Source: Maribacter litoralis (GTDB lineage: Bacteria; Bacteroidota; Bacteroidia; Flavobacteriales; Flavobacteriaceae). From it: a stretch of DNA of 64,000 nucleotides. This document shows, piece by piece, positions 34,597-43,745 of the stretch. Position 1 is the first letter of the stretch, and every line of letters begins with the position of its first letter. A program made the position numbers and the translations under genes. The notes below the pieces were generated by a model. It was not told the DNA's origin, searched no databases, and was given only the letters and a program-made list of their open reading frames with translations. The stretch covers positions 62,001 to 126,000 of the forward strand of contig NZ_QCZD01000006.1 of assembly GCF_003075045.1 (NCBI RefSeq), in the 5' to 3' direction.

Positions 34597-35856
34597 ATGA
34601 AAGACTTATTTGATAGAATTTTAGCTAATAAAGGCCCTTTAGGTAAATGGGCTTCACAAGCAGAGGGGTACTTTGTTTTCCCTAAATTGGAAGGTCCTAT
34701 TTCTAATAGAATGAAATTTCAAGGTAAAGATGTTATTACTTGGAGTATCAATGACTATTTAGGGTTAGCGAATCTTCCTGAGATTAAGAAGGTAGATGGA
34801 GAGGCTGCAGCTGAATATGGTTCTGCATACCCCATGGGTGCAAGAATGATGAGTGGGCATACAGAATTTCATGAGCAATTGGAGCGCGAATGTGCTGCCT
34901 TTGTACAAAAAGAAGCTTCTTACTTGCTGAATTTTGGTTACCAAGGCTTTATGTCTGTAATCGACGCTCTTGTAACCAAAGATGATATTATCGTTTATGA
35001 TGTAGACTGTCATGCTTGTATTATTGATGGTGTACGTTTGCATATGGGCAAGCGTTTTACCTTCGTGCATAATAATGCAGAGAGCTTAGAAAAGAATTTG
35101 GAGCGTGCCACTAAATTGGCCGAGCAAACTGGGGGAGGTATTTTAGTGATATCCGAAGGTGTTTTTGGTATGCGTGGTGAGCAAGGTATCTTAAAGGAAA
35201 TCGTTGCTTTAAAAGAAAAATTCAAGTTTAGATTATTGGTCGACGATGCACATGGTTTTGGAACTTTAGGTGAAACCGGTGGTGGTGCAGGGCAAGAGCA
35301 AGGTGTACAAGATGGTATAGACGTTTATTTAGCAACTTTTGCTAAGTCTATGGCCAGTATTGGTGCATTTGTAGCTGCAGACCAAGAAATCATTGATTAT
35401 TTAAAATATAATTTACGTTCGCAAATGTTCGCTAAATCATTACCAATGGTTTATGTAAAGGGAGCATTAAAACGTTTGGATATGTTACGAACACAACCAG
35501 AGCTTAAAGCTAAACTTTGGGAAAACGTAAATGCATTACAAAACGGATTAAAAGAAAAAGGTTTCGATATTGGTACAACTACAAGTTGTGTTACACCGGT
35601 ATATCTTAACGGTAGTATTCCAGAAGCAATGGCTTTAGTGAAGGATTTACGTGAAAATCACGGTATTTTCTGTTCTATCGTAGTGTATCCTGTAATACCG
35701 AAAGGATTGATTCTTTTACGTTTAATACCAACTGCTACGCATACGTTGCAAGATGTTGAAGAAACATTATCGGCATTTTCAGCTATTAGAGAGCGCTTGC
35801 AGAACGGTACTTATAAAAGATTGTCTGCTGCCGTTGCGGCTGCAATGGGCGAGTAG
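34597..35856 (+). CDS. Alpha-oxoamine synthase family aminotransferase (candidate cysteate fatty acyltransferase)
   Basis: 419 aa PLP enzyme of the group holding serine palmitoyltransferase, KBL and BioF. The Schiff-base lysine is Lys250 (TFAKSMASIG), Asp217 and His219 are in DDAHGFG, and an N-terminal FVFPKLEGPISNR resembles the flavobacterial enzyme needed for capnine. Its expected reaction joins a fatty acyl-CoA to an amino acid with loss of CO2; in flavobacteria the amino acid is probably cysteate, giving the 3-keto precursor of capnine and the sulfonolipids linked with gliding. Serine (sphingolipid) or glycine substrates cannot be excluded. Confidence 0.85.
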   Translation: MKDLFDRILANKGPLGKWASQAEGYFVFPKLEGPISNRMKFQGKDVITWSINDYLGLANLPEIKKVDGEAAAEYGSAYPMGARMMSGHTEFHEQLERECAAFVQKEASYLLNFGYQGFMSVIDALVTKDDIIVYDVDCHACIIDGVRLHMGKRFTFVHNNAESLEKNLERATKLAEQTGGGILVISEGVFGMRGEQGILKEIVALKEKFKFRLLVDDAHGFGTLGETGGGAGQEQGVQDGIDVYLATFAKSMASIGAFVAADQEIIDYLKYNLRSQMFAKSLPMVYVKGALKRLDMLRTQPELKAKLWENVNALQNGLKEKGFDIGTTTSCVTPVYLNGSIPEAMALVKDLRENHGIFCSIVVYPVIPKGLILLRLIPTATHTLQDVEETLSAFSAIRERLQNGTYKRLSAAVAAAMGE

Positions 35857-35874
35857 TCCAATTAAGTTATTCAT

Positions 35875-35914
35875 AAAAAAAGCCCGGAACCAAATTTGGT
35901 TCCGGGCTTTTTTT
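35875..35914. terminator. Bidirectional terminator, perfect 40-bp palindrome
   Basis: Seven A, then GCCCGGAACCAAA and its exact complement, then seven T; perfectly self-complementary over 20 bp on each side, between two convergent genes. Confidence 0.92.
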
Positions 35915-35920
35915 GTTTTG

Positions 35921-37039
35921 TTAAAGTGGTCTTCTATATGTTCTTCTGCGTTTATAGACCACAGGGTCAAAATGTTTCCACATTTGTTTTATAGCAATGT
36001 TCTCTTCTAGCTCTGGAGTTCTGTAGCACATATCGATCCCTTTCTCTTTGAAGGTTTTGTAGTATTCGTTAAAAATGACCGCGGTAACGCCTTTATTTTG
36101 GTATTCAGGTAATATGCCTATCAAATAGAAAATAACGTCTTTACTATTTTTCTTGGCTTTTAATAAATGGTATAACCCGAACGGAAACAACTTACCTTTT
36201 GCTTTTTGCAAGGCTTCTGAAAATGAAGGCATAACAATGGCGAAGGCTACCAGTTTATCTTCCTTGTCCTTTATGAATTTTATATACTCGGGATTTATAA
36301 AACTTATATACTTCTTTTTAAAGTAAGCTTTTTGTATTTCGGTAATAGGTACAAAAGATGAAAGGTTGGCATAGGTTTCATTGAACAAGTCGAACATTTC
36401 ATCTGCCAATGGCATTACTTCTTTGGTCTTGGTGAAATTAACTTCTTTAAGACCATATCTTCTTTTTACAAGGTCGTTCAGCTTTGTAAATAGTGCAGGG
36501 TCTGCATTACCTGCCGGAAACTTGTTTTCCATGTACTCTTTTTCCTTTACAAACCCAAGATTCTCATAATGATCTTTGTAATAAGGGTGATTGTACCAAG
36601 TAATCATAGTACCAATATGATCAAACCCTTCAACGAGTACACCAACTTTGTCCAAATTTGAAAAGCCAACCGGACCTTCCATATATTCTAACTGATGTTG
36701 TTTTCCTATTTCGGCAACTTTGTCTAAAAGAGCTTTTGATACCTCAGGATTGTCCACAAAATCAAACCAGCCAAAACGCATTTTCTTTACGTTCTGTTGA
36801 TCAACCTCAAGGTGATTGACAATTGCGGCTACACGACCTACTATTTTGTCACCATCCATGGCAAGGAAAAACCATGCCTCTGCATCTTTAAAAACAGGGT
36901 TTTTTTCTTTATCGAAACTTTCAAGCTCGTCATTGATAATGGGTGGTACCCAATATTTGTTGTTTTTATATAACGAAAAAGGAAAAGTTACAAAACGCTT
37001 TAGGTCTTGCTTTGATTTGGCTTCATGTATCGTAATCAT
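35921..37039 (-). CDS. Large GNAT-fold protein, YghO-like
   Basis: 372 aa. N-terminal part (about 1-130) resembles a degenerate GNAT domain with VGRVAAIVNH and a C-terminal half that contains a second acetyl-CoA-type core with IGILPEYQNKGVTAVIFN (about 305-325). No signal or membrane segment. I recall similar proteins beside serine palmitoyltransferase-like genes in other bacteria; here it is convergent with the alpha-oxoamine synthase gene. By analogy with bacterial ceramide synthase-like acyltransferases it could acylate the amine of capnine, but this is inference. Confidence 0.75.
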   Translation of the reverse strand: MITIHEAKSKQDLKRFVTFPFSLYKNNKYWVPPIINDELESFDKEKNPVFKDAEAWFFLAMDGDKIVGRVAAIVNHLEVDQQNVKKMRFGWFDFVDNPEVSKALLDKVAEIGKQHQLEYMEGPVGFSNLDKVGVLVEGFDHIGTMITWYNHPYYKDHYENLGFVKEKEYMENKFPAGNADPALFTKLNDLVKRRYGLKEVNFTKTKEVMPLADEMFDLFNETYANLSSFVPITEIQKAYFKKKYISFINPEYIKFIKDKEDKLVAFAIVMPSFSEALQKAKGKLFPFGLYHLLKAKKNSKDVIFYLIGILPEYQNKGVTAVIFNEYYKTFKEKGIDMCYRTPELEENIAIKQMWKHFDPVVYKRRRTYRRPL

Positions 37040-37127
37040 CGAACTTCTTTAGAAGTGTCAATATTAGTGATATTAATCTATATTCTAAAGTGGTTTAGAC
37101 TGAAATATTGAAGTGAAAGATATAGTT

Positions 37128-38213
37128 TTAGAAGTCGATTTCGCTACTTTCTTTCTTTTTCTTTTTTTCTGCTTTCTTTAGTTTTTTCAGCTGTTTTTTA
37201 GTGGGACCAAGGTCAATGTCTTCCGCACCGCTGCCTTTTTTCTTTCTCTCCTTCTTTTTCTTTTTCATGGCTTTCTTATCTATGGCTCCACCATTTTGAT
37301 CAGCTTCTTGATCTTCGATCGGTTTTAGGCTATCTTTATGAAAATCCATTCGGTAAGATCCACCAATACCAAAGAAAATACGAGTAGGTGTGTTTTTTAA
37401 ACTAGCGCCCATATTAAAGTCCAGTTGAAGATTTTCTTTTAATAGATGGGCAATACCACCACGAATCAATAAATCTGAATAACGGTCGCTATCTATGCCT
37501 TGGTGCTCAACAAAAACACTCCATTTAGGATTTCTAAATGCGTGAGATAATGATATTGTATAACTTAATTCTGGGTCATCGGTACTTATACGGTCGTATG
37601 CCGTGTTTGTTATTAAAACAAACCTTGGTGTTAATCTACTTTGTGTAGCTATCATACCACGATAAGAAATTGTAGGTTCTCCAATGTAGAAAGGATTGTC
37701 TCCTAAAACAAAATTTGCACCTCCATATAAGGAAACTGCCGGTAATAAATTCTTGAATTGAAATTTGTGATTGGCTCGCCAGCTATACAAATTTGGTTTA
37801 TTGGCTTCAGGATTCTTAAAGGGGTCATAGATTAAATATTTTAAGCCTATTCTATTTCTGGAAAAATCTCTTCGTTTACCTTCTAGGTCAAAGTTCAAAA
37901 AAGTGATTTTTTGACCCTGGAAAGTACCCTCGTAATTAAGTTCTAACGCCTCAAATAATAGTCCATATCGTAAAGAAATATCTGTGCCCCAAATATTCGA
38001 TTCTGTATTTAAAAGTGTGTGATCTTTTTGCTCGTAAAACAATCCCATCTCGGCTTGTACTACATTTTTTCCTACGGCATAAGCGCTTACCGAAACACCT
38101 GGTCGGTTAGAATTTATTACATCGGTATACTGAGAATAACCGGTTAACGGAAATAATAAAAGTAAAGCCAATACGTATTGATATGATTTAGAGTAGGCAA
38201 AAAGACTATTCAT
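37128..38213 (-). CDS. Outer membrane beta-barrel (phenol-degradation-type transporter-like) with Lys-rich tail
   Basis: 361 aa from ATG 38213; the frame continues two codons to a GTG at 38219. Signal peptide (hydrophobic core ALLLLFPLTGYSQ), then a barrel of about 10-12 amphipathic strands (alternating aromatic residues throughout 35-290), in the manner of the MetA-pathway/phenol-type outer membrane proteins, and a C-terminal tail of about 55 residues with clusters such as KKAMKKKKKERKKK and KKAEKKKKKES that must lie on one side of the membrane. Function unknown. Confidence 0.75.
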   Translation of the reverse strand: MNSLFAYSKSYQYVLALLLLFPLTGYSQYTDVINSNRPGVSVSAYAVGKNVVQAEMGLFYEQKDHTLLNTESNIWGTDISLRYGLLFEALELNYEGTFQGQKITFLNFDLEGKRRDFSRNRIGLKYLIYDPFKNPEANKPNLYSWRANHKFQFKNLLPAVSLYGGANFVLGDNPFYIGEPTISYRGMIATQSRLTPRFVLITNTAYDRISTDDPELSYTISLSHAFRNPKWSVFVEHQGIDSDRYSDLLIRGGIAHLLKENLQLDFNMGASLKNTPTRIFFGIGGSYRMDFHKDSLKPIEDQEADQNGGAIDKKAMKKKKKERKKKGSGAEDIDLGPTKKQLKKLKKAEKKKKKESSEIDF

Positions 38214-38271
38214 GAACACGATTTTATATATATTTTAATAATATGATTCTACATATACAACGTGATAATTG

Positions 38272-38279
38272 TATTTTTG
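38272..38279 (+). promoter_or_regulatory. -7 element TATTTTTG
   Basis: TAnnTTTG 20 bp before the ATG at 38300; no spaced TTG seen. Tentative. Confidence 0.4.
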
Positions 38280-38299
38280 ATATATATAAGCAGTAATAA

Positions 38300-38554
38300 A
38301 TGGCTTTTTTAAAAACTATATTAATTATTCTTTTGGTGTATTACCTTCTAAAAATTTTAGCAAGGTTATTTGCGCCAAAAATTTTGAGTTACGCAGCAAA
38401 GAAAACAGAATCTCATTTTAGACAAGCTTTTGATAATCAACACCCATATAACGAACAAGAAGAAGAGAGTGTAATTATCAATAAAAAAACCACTCGAAAA
38501 AAGAAGGATTCGGAAAAAGTAGGTGAATACATTGATTTTGAAGAGCTAGACTAG
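38300..38554 (+). CDS. DUF4834 family small membrane protein
   Basis: 84 aa with one N-terminal membrane helix (about 5-24, TILIILLVYYLLKILARLF) and a charged, mainly basic tail ending GEYIDFEELD. I recognise the DUF4834 pattern of Bacteroidetes, where it regularly precedes the YfhO gene; here it is 30 bp upstream. Function unknown; possibly an accessory of the membrane transferase that follows. Confidence 0.82.
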   Translation: MAFLKTILIILLVYYLLKILARLFAPKILSYAAKKTESHFRQAFDNQHPYNEQEEESVIINKKTTRKKKDSEKVGEYIDFEELD

Positions 38555-38563
38555 TTATCTTTG
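38532..38563 (+). promoter_or_regulatory. Promoter, TTG-N21-TATCTTTG, of the YfhO gene
   Basis: TTG 38532-38534 lies in the end of the DUF4834 gene and the perfect TATCTTTG (38556-38563) stands just after its stop, 21 bp farther. The distance to the YfhO ATG is 21 bp. This would let the glycosyltransferase operon be driven from inside DUF4834. Confidence 0.6.
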
Positions 38564-38584
38564 TCTAAACACTACTTTTAGAAA

Positions 38585-41020
38585 ATGAAGCAAGGTCTAA
38601 AATTCTTTTTCATCAATTTTTTTGTTGTCGTATTTTTCATCATCGCCGCCTTGGTTTACTTTAGTCCGGTTCTGCAGGGTAAGGTTATGTACCAGCACGA
38701 TATTGCCCAATATACGGGTATGGCTAAGGAGCAGAATGATTTCCGCAAGGCCAACGATCAAGAACCATACTGGACCAATAGTGCATTTGGTGGTATGCCA
38801 ACTTACCAATTAGGTGCCAATTATCCACATAACTACATTAAGAAATTAGATCGGTTAATTCGATTTTTACCAAGACCTGCAGATTATCTTTTTCTATATT
38901 TTATTGGCTTTTACATTTTATTATGCTGTTTAAAAGTAGATTATAGATTAGCCATTGTTGGTGCATTGGCTTTTGGTTTTTCTACCTATTTGATTATCAT
39001 TTTAGGCGCTGGGCATAATGCCAAAGCTCATGCAATGGCGTACTTACCTATGCTTTTAGGTGGTATTGTTTTGGTGTTCAGAAAAAAATATCTCTGGGGA
39101 TTTGTGTTGACCGCCTTGGCCATGGCTTTAGAAATTACGGCCAACCACTATCAAATGACCTATTACTTTATGTTGCTTGTTTTGGTGTTAGGAGTTGTCT
39201 ATTTGGTGTATGCTATTAAGGATAAAAAATTAAAACACTTTTTTACTTCAGTAGGAATTTTGCTTGTCGCTGTAACCTTAGGTGTTGCCGCAAATGCAAC
39301 GGGATTAATGGCAACAAAGGAATATGCCGACTGGAGTACACGTGGTAAAAGCGAACTGACCATAAACCCAGATGGTTCACTTAAAGAAGATACGGGCGGA
39401 TTAAGTAAAGCCTATATTACCAATTGGAGTTACGGTATTGCCGAATCATTGAACTTATTTGTTCCACGTCTTTTTGGTGGTGCAAGTCAAGAGAATTTAG
39501 GAGAAAATTCAAAAACATATAATTACTTAATCGATAAAGGTTTGCAAAGGTCAAGTGCCTTGGATTTTGTTAGCGGATTACCTTTGTATTGGGGAGAACA
39601 GCCTGGCACCTCTGGACCTGCATATTTAGGAGCTGTCGTATTTTTCTTGTTTGTATTAGGGTTGTTTTTGGTAAAAGGAAAACACAAATGGTGGTTACTT
39701 TTCGGTTCTTTACTTTCCTTAATACTCTCTTGGGGTAAGAACTTTAGTGTTTTGACCGATTTTATGATAGATTACTTTCCGTTATACGATAAGTTTAGAG
39801 CGGTATCTTCCATACAGATCATTTTAGAACTTTGTGTGCCTGTTTTGGCTATTTTGGCTTTAAAGAAATTGTTTAAGGACAAGGTTCCACAAGCTGATAA
39901 AATTAAATCTTTAACCCTAGCGGCCGCTACTATTTTAGGGTTGGGAGTCGTGTTGTACATATTCAAGGGAGCCTTTCATTTTGTAGGTGCTGCCGATGAT
40001 AATTTGAGAATGACAGGGTTGGAGGAATTACCAGAAATGCTTCGATTGGATCGTAAAAGTGTTTACACTAGCGATTTGTTACGTTCATTAGGTTTTGCAT
40101 TAGGTACCGCATTGTTAATTTGGTTGTATTTGAAAGAGAAATTAAAAATGAATTTCTTGATTATTGCAATTGGAGTTCTAGTAGTGGTCGATTTGGTTGG
40201 GGTCGATTTACGATATGTAAACAATGACAACTTTGTATCTAAGCGTAAAATGCTAGAACCATTTCAAGAAACAACAGCAGATAAAATTATTGCAAAAGAT
40301 GACGGTGTTTTCCGTGTTTTTGATCAAACAGACGGTTTTGATTCCGCAAAAACGGCTTATTTCCATCAAAGTATAACAGGGTATCACGCAGCAAAACCTG
40401 CAGGTATGCAAGACTTGTTTAATTTTCATGTGTACAAAGGCAATTTGTCTGTCTTGAACATGATGAACATCAAATACGTTATCAGGCAAGATCAAGAAGG
40501 AAATGTCTTTCCGATTGAAAACCCTAATGCAAATGGTAATGCTTGGTTTATTTCTCAATTAGAACCTGTGGCTAATGCCGATGATGAAATAATGGCTTTA
40601 GATAGTTTAGATACTAAGAATGTAGCCGTTGTTAATTCTTCTAAGTTTTCTGATATTTATCCATTGACTTATCAAGTAGATTCTACGGCTTCAATCTCTT
40701 TAATTGATTACGAACCCAATCATTTAACGTATATGTCTAAAAATAGCAATGAAGGAGTAGCTGTTTTTTCAGAGATGTATTACAAAAATGGATGGAATGC
40801 TTATATCGACGGAAAAGAAAGTGATTACTTCAAAGTTGATTATGTATTAAGGGCATTAAAAATTCCTTCAGGAGAACATAAAATTGAATTTAAATTTGAA
40901 CCAGAAGTAGTGGCTACAGGAAGTAAAATTACTTTGGCAAGTACCATTTTGCTAGGGTTGGTAATCGTTGGTGGCTTAGGTTTTACCTTTTGGAGGTCGA
41001 AAAAAGAAGAGGAAGCATAA
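38585..41020 (+). CDS. YfhO family membrane protein (GT-C-type glycosyltransferase-like)
   Basis: 811 aa with about 12-14 membrane helices in the first 590 residues and a C-terminal soluble beta domain (about 600-770). The family hallmarks are the N-terminal QHDIAQYTGM (acidic pair after the first helix, as in GT-C transferases) and the aromatic AFGGMPTYQLGA. YfhO proteins are thought to transfer sugars to lipid-linked carriers or teichoic acid; the Bacteroidetes substrate is unknown. It is followed without gap by a glycosyltransferase (TAATG overlap) and a flippase. Confidence 0.88.
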   Translation: MKQGLKFFFINFFVVVFFIIAALVYFSPVLQGKVMYQHDIAQYTGMAKEQNDFRKANDQEPYWTNSAFGGMPTYQLGANYPHNYIKKLDRLIRFLPRPADYLFLYFIGFYILLCCLKVDYRLAIVGALAFGFSTYLIIILGAGHNAKAHAMAYLPMLLGGIVLVFRKKYLWGFVLTALAMALEITANHYQMTYYFMLLVLVLGVVYLVYAIKDKKLKHFFTSVGILLVAVTLGVAANATGLMATKEYADWSTRGKSELTINPDGSLKEDTGGLSKAYITNWSYGIAESLNLFVPRLFGGASQENLGENSKTYNYLIDKGLQRSSALDFVSGLPLYWGEQPGTSGPAYLGAVVFFLFVLGLFLVKGKHKWWLLFGSLLSLILSWGKNFSVLTDFMIDYFPLYDKFRAVSSIQIILELCVPVLAILALKKLFKDKVPQADKIKSLTLAAATILGLGVVLYIFKGAFHFVGAADDNLRMTGLEELPEMLRLDRKSVYTSDLLRSLGFALGTALLIWLYLKEKLKMNFLIIAIGVLVVVDLVGVDLRYVNNDNFVSKRKMLEPFQETTADKIIAKDDGVFRVFDQTDGFDSAKTAYFHQSITGYHAAKPAGMQDLFNFHVYKGNLSVLNMMNIKYVIRQDQEGNVFPIENPNANGNAWFISQLEPVANADDEIMALDSLDTKNVAVVNSSKFSDIYPLTYQVDSTASISLIDYEPNHLTYMSKNSNEGVAVFSEMYYKNGWNAYIDGKESDYFKVDYVLRALKIPSGEHKIEFKFEPEVVATGSKITLASTILLGLVIVGGLGFTFWRSKKEEEA

Positions 41021-42291
41021 TGAGGAAGGTGCTGGTCATTACCTATTATTGGCCACCCGCTGGCGGACCGGGAGTACAACGTTGGCTCAAATTTGTAAAA
41101 TATCTCAAAGATTTTGGTGTTGAACCCGTTCTTTATATCCCTGAGAACCCACATTACCCAATGCTAGATGAGTCCTTCGCTAACGATGTGCCAAAAGATA
41201 TAAAGATTTATAAGCATAGAATAAAGGAGCCGTACCGTATTGCATCACTTTTTTCAAGTAAGAAAACCAAAAGTATAAGCTCGGGAATTATTCAATCTAA
41301 AAATCAGTCTTTCATTGAAAAAATTCTGTTGTGGGTACGTGGTAATTTGTTTATACCAGATGCTAGAAAATTTTGGGTAAAGCCATCGGTCAATTACCTT
41401 AAAGATGTTTTGGATAAAGAGGGAATCGATACTATTATTACTACAGGTCCTCCACATAGCGTGCATTTAATTGGGTATTATTTGAAGCAATCAATGACTT
41501 TAAATTGGCTTGCCGATTTTCGTGATCCATGGACCACAATTGGTTATCATAAAAAGTTGAAACTTACCACATCTGCTGAAAAAAAACATAAGAAATTAGA
41601 GGCAGATGTTTTAAATGCGGCCAATAAAATTATTGTTACTAGTAATACAACAAAAGAAGGATTTAAACGGATAACAAACAAACCCATTCAAGTGATTACA
41701 AATGGGTTTGATGGTGAAGTGGTTAATGCAAAACAGTTAGATTCAAGGTTCACTATTTCTCATATTGGCTCATTATTAAGTGGTAGAAACCCTATTAAAT
41801 TGTGGGAGGTCTTGGCCGAGTTGGTTCAGGAAAATCAAGATTTTAAAAAAGCTTTAATGTTGCAGTTTATTGGGGTGGTCAGTGATGAGATACTGGCAAC
41901 AATAACAGAAGTAGGATTACAGGACTATATAGAAGTAGTAGGCTATGTCTCTCATCAAAAAGCTTTGGAATATCAGAAAGCATCACAAGTTTTATTGTTG
42001 GTGGAAATAGATTCACAGGATACTATTGGAATTATACCTGGTAAACTATTTGAATATATGGCGGCTAAGCGACCCTTATTGGGTGTGGGACCACGAGATT
42101 GGGAGGTTGCAGGCATTGTAAAGGAAACAAATACTGGCTCAATATTTAACCATTCTGACGATATTGCTTTAAAAAATGTACTTTTAAGTTGGTTTGAAAA
42201 TTACCGGAAAGGAGAATTGATGATAACTTCTAGCAATATTGAGCAATATAGTAGAAGGGAACTCACCAGAAAATTGGCCGAATATATTTAA
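41020..42291 (+). CDS. Glycosyltransferase, GT-B fold (GT4-like)
   Basis: 423 aa from ATG 41020, which overlaps the YfhO stop as TAATG; the open frame runs back to 40990 but inside YfhO. Start: VLVITYYWPPAGGPGVQRW, the glycine-rich loop of GT4 enzymes. The C-terminal half has IGSLLSGRNP and GIIPGKLFEYMAAKRPLLG, the nucleotide-sugar-binding EX7E-type segment (PGKLFEYMA). It is presumably peripheral to the inner membrane and builds a glycan handled by the next gene. Sugar donor not readable. Confidence 0.88.
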   Translation: MRKVLVITYYWPPAGGPGVQRWLKFVKYLKDFGVEPVLYIPENPHYPMLDESFANDVPKDIKIYKHRIKEPYRIASLFSSKKTKSISSGIIQSKNQSFIEKILLWVRGNLFIPDARKFWVKPSVNYLKDVLDKEGIDTIITTGPPHSVHLIGYYLKQSMTLNWLADFRDPWTTIGYHKKLKLTTSAEKKHKKLEADVLNAANKIIVTSNTTKEGFKRITNKPIQVITNGFDGEVVNAKQLDSRFTISHIGSLLSGRNPIKLWEVLAELVQENQDFKKALMLQFIGVVSDEILATITEVGLQDYIEVVGYVSHQKALEYQKASQVLLLVEIDSQDTIGIIPGKLFEYMAAKRPLLGVGPRDWEVAGIVKETNTGSIFNHSDDIALKNVLLSWFENYRKGELMITSSNIEQYSRRELTRKLAEYI

Positions 42292-43745
42292 TGGGTATCG
42301 TACTTAAACAATCTTTGAACAATACAATTGTAACCTATATTGGTTTTGCAATTGGGGCGGCCAATACCTTGTTTTTGTACACCAATTTTATGCAACCCAG
42401 TAATTATGGTCTAATACAGGTTATATTGTCTGTGTCTGCTGTATTAATGCCCATTTTGGCATTTGGGGTGCCTAATAGTTTGGTGAAGTTTTATTCTAGT
42501 TTTAAGAATGAAAAAAGTCAAGATTCATTTTTGACTCTTATGCTGGTATTACCGTTGGTATTGATTATTCCTGTTGCTTTTATTAGCTATGTTGCCAATG
42601 ATGCGATTGGTAGTTTACTTTCTCGACAAAATGATGTGGTTAAAGATTATGTTTGGCATATTTTTTTGGCCGGTATGGCAATGTCTTATTTTGAGGTCTT
42701 TTATGCCTGGGCACGAATACAGATGAAATCTATGTTCGGTAACTTTATGAAAGAGATATTTTGTAGGGTGGGGCAAACCATTTTATTGATTCTGCTATGG
42801 TTCAAATTAATTGAAATCGATTTTTTTATTAATGCTTTGATAGGGTTTTATTTAGCTCGTGCATTAATAATGAAACTATACTCTTTTAGCTTAAGAGCCC
42901 CAAGATTAGATTTTAAACTACCTGATAATTGGAAAAATATAGTAAGATATAGTGCCTTAATAATTCTTGGAGGATCAACTGCAATTGTTTTATTAGAGAT
43001 AGATAAGGTAATGTTGAACAATTATCTTGAACTTGAAAATGTGGCATTCTACGCAGTGGCTGGTTTTATAGCATCAACCATAGCCGTGCCATCTAAAGCA
43101 ATGCATCAAATTACATATCCATTAACGGCAACATATCTAAATAATAAAGATATGGCTGCACTTTCACAGTTATATCAAAAAAGTTCATTGACGTTGTTCA
43201 TTGTATCTGGAATTCTATTTCTATTGATTCTTTTAAACCTTAATGAGCTTTACGAATTTTTGCCCGAGAAATATTCTGGTGGTTTTATGATCGTATTTTG
43301 GGTGGGTTTGGCAAAGGTGTTCGATGCAATTTTGGGAAATAATAATTCTATTCTGTTCAATTCGGACTACTACACATCTATTTTATTATTTGGGGTTTTG
43401 TTGGCAGTTCTTGCCATTTTATTTAATCTTTGGTTAATTCCAAATTTTGGAATAGATGGGGCGGCCATAGCTAGTTTTAGTGCCTTTTTCGTGTATAATA
43501 CCTTAAAACTTGGCTACGTAAAGTCAAAATTTAAAATGCAACCTTTTACCAATGAAACAGTAAAGGTATTGGGTTTATTGATAGTTATAGGGATTGTTTT
43601 TTCTACATTCTCATTTTCTTTTCATCCGTTGGTGAACATAGTTTTAAAAAGCATTTTAATGATATTGGTTTATGTTACGTTCCTGTATCGTTTTAAAATA
43701 TCTGAAGATGTTTATGGGTTTTTGAACAAGTTTTTAAAGCGTTGA
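42291..43745 (+). CDS. Polysaccharide/oligosaccharide flippase (MATE/Wzx type)
   Basis: 484 aa with about 12-14 membrane helices through the whole chain. Start overlaps the preceding stop as TAATG. It has the polysaccharide-synthesis MVF-fold patterns FVPNSLVKFYSSF and LVLEIDKVMLNNY (YLELENVAFYAVAGF). Wzx-type proteins flip undecaprenyl-linked glycans across the inner membrane. With YfhO and the GT-B enzyme it makes a compact three-gene glycan assembly set. Its stop directly abuts the stop of the convergent AI-2E gene. Confidence 0.87.
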   Translation: MGIVLKQSLNNTIVTYIGFAIGAANTLFLYTNFMQPSNYGLIQVILSVSAVLMPILAFGVPNSLVKFYSSFKNEKSQDSFLTLMLVLPLVLIIPVAFISYVANDAIGSLLSRQNDVVKDYVWHIFLAGMAMSYFEVFYAWARIQMKSMFGNFMKEIFCRVGQTILLILLWFKLIEIDFFINALIGFYLARALIMKLYSFSLRAPRLDFKLPDNWKNIVRYSALIILGGSTAIVLLEIDKVMLNNYLELENVAFYAVAGFIASTIAVPSKAMHQITYPLTATYLNNKDMAALSQLYQKSSLTLFIVSGILFLLILLNLNELYEFLPEKYSGGFMIVFWVGLAKVFDAILGNNNSILFNSDYYTSILLFGVLLAVLAILFNLWLIPNFGIDGAAIASFSAFFVYNTLKLGYVKSKFKMQPFTNETVKVLGLLIVIGIVFSTFSFSFHPLVNIVLKSILMILVYVTFLYRFKISEDVYGFLNKFLKR

